Assembly: GCA_003695605.1 (NCBI GenBank)
Contig: RFIK01000040.1
Coordinates: forward strand, 1-10,038
Source of the DNA: Chlorobiota bacterium
Lineage (GTDB): Bacteria; Bacteroidota; Ignavibacteria; Kapaibacteriales; NICIL-2
DNA: 10,038 nucleotides
Direction of reading: 5' to 3'
Positions 6,519 to 10,038 of the stretch are shown piece after piece (positions within the stretch are counted from its first letter, which is position 1; each line of letters starts with the position of its first letter). The position numbers and the translations under genes were made by a program. Below the pieces are notes generated by a model that searched no databases, was not told where the DNA came from, and saw nothing but the letters and a program-made list of their open reading frames with translations.

Positions 6519-7291
6519 GCATGGGTAGCGTTATCGGCGCCGTGCTGGCGGCTGGGAAAGGAAAGCGTATGCAGGACCCAACCCGACCGAAGGTGTTGGC
6601 TCTGCTCGAGGGCAAACCGCTGCTGTGGCATGTACTGCAAGCACTTGAGTCGCTGAACTTGGAGCGCACTATTGCCATCGTCGGTTATCAACGGGAGCAA
6701 GTGATCGCCTACCTTGCCGAACACTTTCCGCACATTGAGCATGCCGTCCAAGCTGCTCAGCTTGGGACTGGCCATGCTGTTCTCCAGCTTGTTGAGCACC
6801 TCCGAGGGTGGGAAGGGACGCTCCTGATTGCCAATGGCGATGTCCCATTAGTCGAAAGTCAAACCTACCGCGCACTGCTTGCACATCACCAGCAAACTCG
6901 AGCCGCAATGACTGTGTTGACAACGATTGTGCATTCTCCCAACGGGTATGGGCGTATCCTCCGCGAGGAGGATGGAACGTTCCGTGCTATTGTCGAAGAT
7001 GCTGACCTGGACCCAAATCAGCGCCATATCGCCGAGATCAATACGGGTATTTATGCAGCCGAGGTGCCCTTGCTTTTCGAGGTGCTACGGGAGACGAGCA
7101 ATGCGAACGCGCAGGGCGAATTCTACCTGACTGATGCAGTCGCAGCGTTGAGGCTACGCGGGGAATCTGTCCACGCATGGTGCCATCCTGATTGGCAGCA
7201 GTTTCTCGGTGTCAATACCCACGAGCAGCTTGCAGAGCTGGCAGTGCTCCTGTCAGCGCGACGCCATCCATCTTCGGCAGGTGTGCAATGA
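6515..7291 (+). CDS. Single-domain GlmU-type UDP-N-acetylglucosamine pyrophosphorylase-like nucleotidyltransferase
   Basis: This 258-residue protein aligns with the N-terminal uridyltransferase half of GlmU and stops where the left-handed beta-helix acetyltransferase domain would begin. Visible motifs are VLAAGKGKRM (10-19), RPKVLALLEGKPL with Lys26, QLGTGHAV (82-89), NGDVPLV with Asp109 (metal/UTP site), NGYGRI (143-148), VEDADL with Glu161, EINTGIY with Asn176, NAQGEFYLTDAVA (198-210) and GVNTHEQL with Asn234. In E. coli the corresponding GlmU stretches are VEHKDA and GVNNRLQL, so the Lys of the first and the Arg of the second are changed. The likely reaction is sugar 1-phosphate plus UTP to UDP-sugar, probably UDP-GlcNAc; another sugar or nucleotide is possible. 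The start is the ATG of an ATGA overlap with panD; ATG 6521 is an alternative. A 4-base overlap also joins it to the epimerase gene. Confidence 0.82.
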   Translation: MSMGSVIGAVLAAGKGKRMQDPTRPKVLALLEGKPLLWHVLQALESLNLERTIAIVGYQREQVIAYLAEHFPHIEHAVQAAQLGTGHAVLQLVEHLRGWEGTLLIANGDVPLVESQTYRALLAHHQQTRAAMTVLTTIVHSPNGYGRILREEDGTFRAIVEDADLDPNQRHIAEINTGIYAAEVPLLFEVLRETSNANAQGEFYLTDAVAALRLRGESVHAWCHPDWQQFLGVNTHEQLAELAVLLSARRHPSSAGVQ

Positions 7292-7701
7292 TTCGCCAAC
7301 TTTCGCACATCGGGATTGCCGTCCGCGATCTGGATGCAAGCATCGCGCTCTTTGAGAAAATCTTCCAACCGGCGGCAATCCACCGCGAAGTAGTGCCGGA
7401 TCAAAAAGTCGAGGTGGCTTCATTCATGGTCGGGAGCGCCAGGCTCGAGCTGATTGCTCCGACCGCACCGGACTCTCCGATTGCACGCTTTCTCGAACAG
7501 CGTGGCCAGGGTATTCACCACCTTGCCTTCGAGACCGACGACCTCGCCACTGAAATGGGACGCATCGCAGAGGAAGGAATTCAGCTCATCAACCGAACGC
7601 CAAGTGCAGGCGCGCACGACATGCTCATTGCGTTCCTGCATCCGAAATCCACTGGCGGCGTTCTCATCGAGCTCTGCCAACACGCCCAGCGGGAGCAATG
7701 A
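7288..7701 (+). CDS. mce: Methylmalonyl-CoA epimerase
   Basis: The enzyme interconverts (S)- and (R)-methylmalonyl-CoA between propionyl-CoA carboxylase and methylmalonyl-CoA mutase. The protein is 137 residues, normal for this two-module vicinal-oxygen-chelate fold. Metal ligands are visible at the expected places: His7 (LSHIGIAV), Gln39 (VVPDQKVEV), His78 (GQGIHHLAF; His77 is adjacent) and Glu128 (GVLIEL). Other family signatures are LELIAPTAPDSPIARFLE, RTPSAGAHDMLIAFLHPKSTGG. ATG 7288 overlaps the previous stop as ATGA and has AGG at 7279-7281. The frame is open farther upstream, but the family starts at this Met. Neither the mutase nor the carboxylase is in the window. A role in propionate or odd-chain/branched amino acid metabolism is inferred from the family. 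Confidence 0.93.
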   Translation: MIRQLSHIGIAVRDLDASIALFEKIFQPAAIHREVVPDQKVEVASFMVGSARLELIAPTAPDSPIARFLEQRGQGIHHLAFETDDLATEMGRIAEEGIQLINRTPSAGAHDMLIAFLHPKSTGGVLIELCQHAQREQ

Positions 7702-8117
7702 CCCGCCGCCAGCTACTTTCGTTGCTGCTCAATGGCGCGTGGCTCGGCGGACTCGGAGCAGTAGGCTGGCAGCTTATCGAGTGGACAACTTCCCATGTAC
7801 GCTGGCATCTCCGGAAGGTGCGTGTTGCGTCGCTGCACGATGTGGTGCAGCAGGAGCGTGGCATTATCGTCCAGAGCGGCCAGCGTGCAGTGCTCCTCCG
7901 CTGGGACGGTCGGAGGGTGCGCGTGCTCGATCTGCGATGCACGCATGGTAATTGCACGCTGCGCTACGACGCTGCATCTGAGCAACTATTCTGCCCGTGT
8001 CACGGTGGTGCATTCGACAGGGATGGGAATGTCATCACTGGACCGCCGACGAAGCCGCTCCACCGCGTGCCTGTGCGTATCGAAGGGGATGATGTTTACA
8101 TGCTCGATGAGTCGTAG
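7698..8117 (+). CDS. Rieske [2Fe-2S] protein with Tat-type signal anchor
   Basis: This 139-residue protein begins MTRRQLLSLLL, a twin-arginine-type motif before a hydrophobic segment (about 6-27), so it is probably exported folded and held by an N-terminal anchor. The Rieske fold covers about 40-138. Box I is CTHGNC (81-86) and box II is CPCHGG (99-104). Cluster ligands are Cys81, His83, Cys99 and His102; Cys86 and Cys101 form the extra disulfide seen in bc1/b6f-type proteins. Two changes from the usual CTHLGC and CPCHGS occur: Asn85 in place of Gly, and Gly104 in place of the Ser whose hydrogen bond raises the redox potential. GPPTKPLHRVPV is the Pro loop. No cytochrome b or c gene lies nearby, so its partner is unknown. 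The start shares ATGA with the epimerase stop. The last 22 bases overlap panC. Confidence 0.87.
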   Translation: MTRRQLLSLLLNGAWLGGLGAVGWQLIEWTTSHVRWHLRKVRVASLHDVVQQERGIIVQSGQRAVLLRWDGRRVRVLDLRCTHGNCTLRYDAASEQLFCPCHGGAFDRDGNVITGPPTKPLHRVPVRIEGDDVYMLDES

Positions 8118-8965
8118 GGGATCGTTGCCAGCGCGTTGTCAATCAGCCTCGTCGATCCGATTCGGACAGCGAGCAAGAGCACGATTTTTTCACCGGGAAC
8201 GAAGGCATCGGGTTGGTCGAGTGTCTCAGCACGAGCAGCAGCAACGTAGTCAATTTGTGCTGTCGGGACACTTTCGATGACCGACCGCATGTGTGCTTCC
8301 ATGTGCAGGCGCTCTCGCTCACCGCGTGCAATTGCTTGGAGCGCAGCCTGCAATGCACGGTAGAGCACTGTTGCATCGGCACGCTCGGTAGGGGACAGGT
8401 AAACGTTCCTCGAGCTCATCGCTAAGCCATCGGGTTCGCGGACGGTCGGTAGGACGCGCAACGTGATGTCGAAGTTCAGATCGCTGATGAGCTGAGCGAT
8501 AACGAGGGTTTGCTGATAGTCTTTTTGCCCGAAGTACGCAATGTGAGGCTTGGTCAGATTGAAGAGCTTTGCGACCACTGTTGCAACACCGCGAAAATGC
8601 CCTGGGCGGTGAACGCCTTCGAATCGTTCGGCAAGTGGGCCGACGTCAATCGTTGTCGCGTAGCCGTGAGGGTACATTGCCTGGGGTGAGGGAGCAAAGA
8701 CGACCGTCGCTCCGGCATTGCGAGCGATCATCATATCGCGTTCCAAATTGCGTGGATAGCGTTCGTAGTCCTCGCCGGCTCCGAACTGGAGTGGGTTGAC
8801 AAAGATTGTCGTCACGACGGCGTCACATTCGCGTGCTGCTGTCTCGATCAGTGAGCGGTGACCATCGTGTAAGGAGCCCATCGTTGGGACGATGCCGATG
8901 ACGTTTGACGCTGCACGCATTCTCTCGCTCCAGCGGTGCATTTCATCGGGCGCTGTAATCAACAT
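8096..8965 (-). CDS. panC: Pantothenate synthetase PanC (pantoate--beta-alanine ligase)
   Basis: PanC joins pantoate and beta-alanine, using ATP through a pantoyl-adenylate, to give pantothenate. The protein has 289 residues (E. coli 283). Motifs are PTMGSLHDGH (27-36, the HIGH-like ATP site with His33 and His36), FVNPLQFG (55-62), RPGHFRGVATVVAKLFN (120-136), YFGQKDYQQ (144-152) and PDGLAMSSRN (178-187, the KMSKS-like loop). ATG 8965 is preferred over the in-frame TTG at 8998: it gives the usual MLI start, and the TTG would lie inside the predicted -7 promoter element. No clear Shine-Dalgarno precedes 8965. It diverges from the bacilliredoxin gene and overlaps the Rieske gene tail to tail. 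PanD, which makes its beta-alanine substrate, is encoded nearby; panB is not in the window. Confidence 0.96.
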   Translation of the reverse strand: MLITAPDEMHRWSERMRAASNVIGIVPTMGSLHDGHRSLIETAARECDAVVTTIFVNPLQFGAGEDYERYPRNLERDMMIARNAGATVVFAPSPQAMYPHGYATTIDVGPLAERFEGVHRPGHFRGVATVVAKLFNLTKPHIAYFGQKDYQQTLVIAQLISDLNFDITLRVLPTVREPDGLAMSSRNVYLSPTERADATVLYRALQAALQAIARGERERLHMEAHMRSVIESVPTAQIDYVAAARAETLDQPDAFVPGEKIVLLLAVRIGSTRLIDNALATIPYDSSSM

Positions 8966-8995
8966 AGCGGCTGACAATGTGTACTCTGCACCGAC

Positions 8996-9003
8996 CAAAA
9001 ATA
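8996..9003 (-). promoter_or_regulatory. Bacteroidota-type -7 element (TATTTTTG) for panC
   Basis: The minus strand reads TATTTTTG, an exact TAnnTTTG match with 30 bases between it and the panC ATG at 8965. No -33 TTTG is seen. It also argues against the alternative TTG start at 8998, which it overlaps. Confidence 0.4.
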
Positions 9004-9032
9004 CTTCACATCATCCATCGTCTCGCCTGGCG

Positions 9033-9040
9033 TAGTTTTG
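9033..9040 (+). promoter_or_regulatory. Bacteroidota-type -7 element (TAGTTTTG) for the bacilliredoxin gene
   Basis: TAGTTTTG matches TAnnTTTG with 34 bases before the ATG at 9075. A -33 TTTG is not evident. It lies about 30 bases from the oppositely directed panC element, so the two promoters are arranged back to back. Confidence 0.4.
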
Positions 9041-9074
9041 CAGTGCGTGAGTCCACTTTTTCTGCGAGGTTGCA

Positions 9075-9518
9075 ATGCGTTACGACCCACTGTTTGTTGC
9101 TCCGATGCGTGATGAGCTCGTGCGGCTGGGATTTGAAGAACTCCGCACACCAGACGATGTTGATCGTGCCCTTGCGCGGCCGGGTACGACGCTGCTGGTG
9201 ATCAATTCCGTGTGTGGGTGTGCCGCTGGTAGTGCTCGTCCAGCAGTTGCGCTCTCGCTCCACCATACAACGCGGCCCGATCACTTGGTGACGGTGTTTG
9301 CAGGAATGGATGTGGAGGCCACCCAGCATGTGCGTGAACGCTACTTAGTCGGCCAGCCGCCGTCGTCGCCCTCGATGGCGCTATTTTCCGACGGGAAATT
9401 GGTAGCGATGATACACCGACACCAAATCGAGGGACATTACCCCGAAGCAATTGCAGCGATGCTGATCGAAGCCTATGATCGCCACTGCCAGCAACGGGAT
9501 GTTGTAGCGGAAGCATAG
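9075..9518 (+). CDS. Bacilliredoxin, BrxA/BrxB (YphP/YqiW) family
   Basis: Bacilliredoxins are thioredoxin-fold proteins that remove bacillithiol from S-bacillithiolated proteins. The 147-residue product has the family signature NSVCGCAAGSARP (44-56), with the active-site CGC at Cys47-Gly48-Cys49. It also has the conserved start YDPLFVAPMRDEL (3-15), FEELRTPDDVD (20-30), TVFAGMDVEAT (73-83) and PPSSPSMALFSDGKLV (95-110), and a final helix. GAGG at 9066-9069 supports the ATG at 9075. The family implies that the organism makes bacillithiol or a related low-molecular-weight thiol; none of the bshA, bshB or bshC genes is in the window. It is followed 28 bases later by an AI-2E family membrane protein gene. 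BrxA and BrxB cannot be told apart here. Confidence 0.92.
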   Translation: MRYDPLFVAPMRDELVRLGFEELRTPDDVDRALARPGTTLLVINSVCGCAAGSARPAVALSLHHTTRPDHLVTVFAGMDVEATQHVRERYLVGQPPSSPSMALFSDGKLVAMIHRHQIEGHYPEAIAAMLIEAYDRHCQQRDVVAEA

Positions 9519-9546
9519 TGCTGAATTGTGACAGAGGGGACCAACG

Positions 9547-10038
9547 ATGAGCCAGCATGGACGGGAAGGTGGGGGAATTGTCATCGCTGCGGTTCTGATT
9601 GCGGCGTTTTTGTACTGGGCAGGGTTGCTCACAGGTGGTATTGTTCCGTTGATTCTATGGGGGAGCGCGATGGTGTTTTTGGTCCCACTGCGGCAGCGGT
9701 CAGAACTGGCTCGGCGTCTTACGCTGTGGGGAAACGTGCTCTTTGCGCTCTGGATTGTCACGGAGCTTGGGACCTTGCTGCTTCCGTTCGGTGTGAGTTT
9801 CTTCATTGCCTACGTTCTTGATCCTGTTGTTGCGCGTGCAGAGCGCTGGCGAGTGCCGCGGTGGCTATCGGCACTGATTGTCAATGCACTTCTGGTAGGT
9901 ATTGTCGTGCTTGTTGCGGTGTTCGTCGCACCGTTGGTGTGGGCACAATTGCAGGAAATCGTCAAAAGTATTTCCTCCTTCGTGACCGCCTCGCAGCAAT
10001 TTCTCGAGAGTCGGCAGTTCTATCGGTGGCTTGGATCG
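9547..10038 (+). CDS. AI-2E/PerM family transporter, N-terminal part; 3' end outside window
   Basis: The frame runs open from ATG 9547 to the window edge, giving 164 residues. AGAGGGGA (9533-9540) is a strong Shine-Dalgarno at good spacing. Hydrophobic segments lie at about residues 11-30, 33-48, 62-91 and 107-134, which is the N-terminal helix set of this eight-helix family. The diagnostic sequence is LLLPFGVSFFIAYVLDPVV (77-95) followed by RWRVPRWLSALIV and then VAPLVWAQLQEIV, which starts the large periplasmic helical region. Family members include E. coli TqsA (AI-2 export) and PerM; others are sodium/proton antiporters, so substrate cannot be stated. It sits 28 bases after the bacilliredoxin gene on the same strand and is probably co-transcribed with it. 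The C-terminal half is missing only because the window ends. Confidence 0.88.
   Translation, partial: MSQHGREGGGIVIAAVLIAAFLYWAGLLTGGIVPLILWGSAMVFLVPLRQRSELARRLTLWGNVLFALWIVTELGTLLLPFGVSFFIAYVLDPVVARAERWRVPRWLSALIVNALLVGIVVLVAVFVAPLVWAQLQEIVKSISSFVTASQQFLESRQFYRWLGS

Noticed and set aside
7454..7951. Plus-strand open frame of 165 codons across the epimerase/Rieske junction
   Set aside because: It is out of frame with both conserved genes, which have all their catalytic or cluster residues in the other frames.
8966..8998. Eleven-residue N-terminal extension of PanC from TTG 8998
   Set aside because: The family begins at the MLI of ATG 8965, and the TTG overlaps the predicted -7 promoter element.
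1..10038. Search for CRISPR arrays, insertion sequences, tRNA or rRNA genes, phage or defence genes
   Set aside because: No regular spaced repeats, transposase, terminal inverted repeats or RNA-gene folds were seen; the window is ordinary chromosomal coding DNA of even character.

Overview
The window is a gene-dense bacterial chromosome segment with about 55% GC by impression. It holds eleven protein-coding genes plus one truncated at each edge that I count among them: the first gene enters from the left and the last runs off the right. I see no tRNA, rRNA, CRISPR array or insertion sequence, and no gene-free stretch longer than about 165 bases. The likely source is the Bacteroidota/Chlorobiota side of the tree, with a motile Ignavibacteria- or Kapabacteria-like lineage the best guess. 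Reasons are the DUF2723 membrane protein, the CGC-type bacilliredoxin and four intergenic matches to the Bacteroidota -7 promoter element TAnnTTTG. Flagellar genes argue against ordinary Bacteroidia. The taxonomy is inference from gene content only.

Layout. (1) Positions 1-2308, plus strand: the C-terminal part of a DUF2723 (GT117, TMEM260-like) membrane glycosyltransferase, followed one base later by a GT2 enzyme of the polyprenyl/dolichyl-phosphate hexose synthase type. (2) 2275-3897, minus strand: a secreted protein combining a von Willebrand A-like domain, an OmpA-like domain and a SPOR-like tail, overlapping the GT2 gene tail to tail. (3) 3898-4062: a divergent control region with a terminator-like hairpin, a 14-base direct repeat and a sigma-54-like promoter. 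(4) 4063-6054, plus: fliL-fliM-fliN. (5) 6055-6131: a promoter region with a perfect palindrome. (6) 6132-8117, plus: panD, a single-domain GlmU-type nucleotidyltransferase, methylmalonyl-CoA epimerase and a Rieske protein, joined by three ATGA start-stop overlaps. (7) 8096-8965, minus: panC, overlapping the Rieske gene. (8) 8966-9074: a divergent promoter region. (9) 9075 to the end, plus: a bacilliredoxin and the N-terminal part of an AI-2E/PerM family membrane protein.

How the genes fit together. The GT2 enzyme probably makes a lipid-linked hexose, the class of donor that GT-C enzymes such as DUF2723 proteins use, so the pair may be a protein O-glycosylation module. FliM and FliN form the flagellar switch and C-ring, and FliL supports the stator. 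PanD supplies beta-alanine and PanC joins it to pantoate to make pantothenate, the CoA precursor; the epimerase acts on a CoA ester. The other members of the panD operon have no obvious shared pathway.

Most notable signals: (a) four TAnnTTTG elements, each 28-34 bases upstream of a gene start, against only three matches found by eye in all coding sequence; (b) fliL lacks such an element and has a sigma-54-like site instead; (c) the DUF2723/GT2 pair; (d) the VWA-OmpA-SPOR protein with altered key residues in two domains; (e) a FliM-like CheY-binding-type peptide at the start of FliN.
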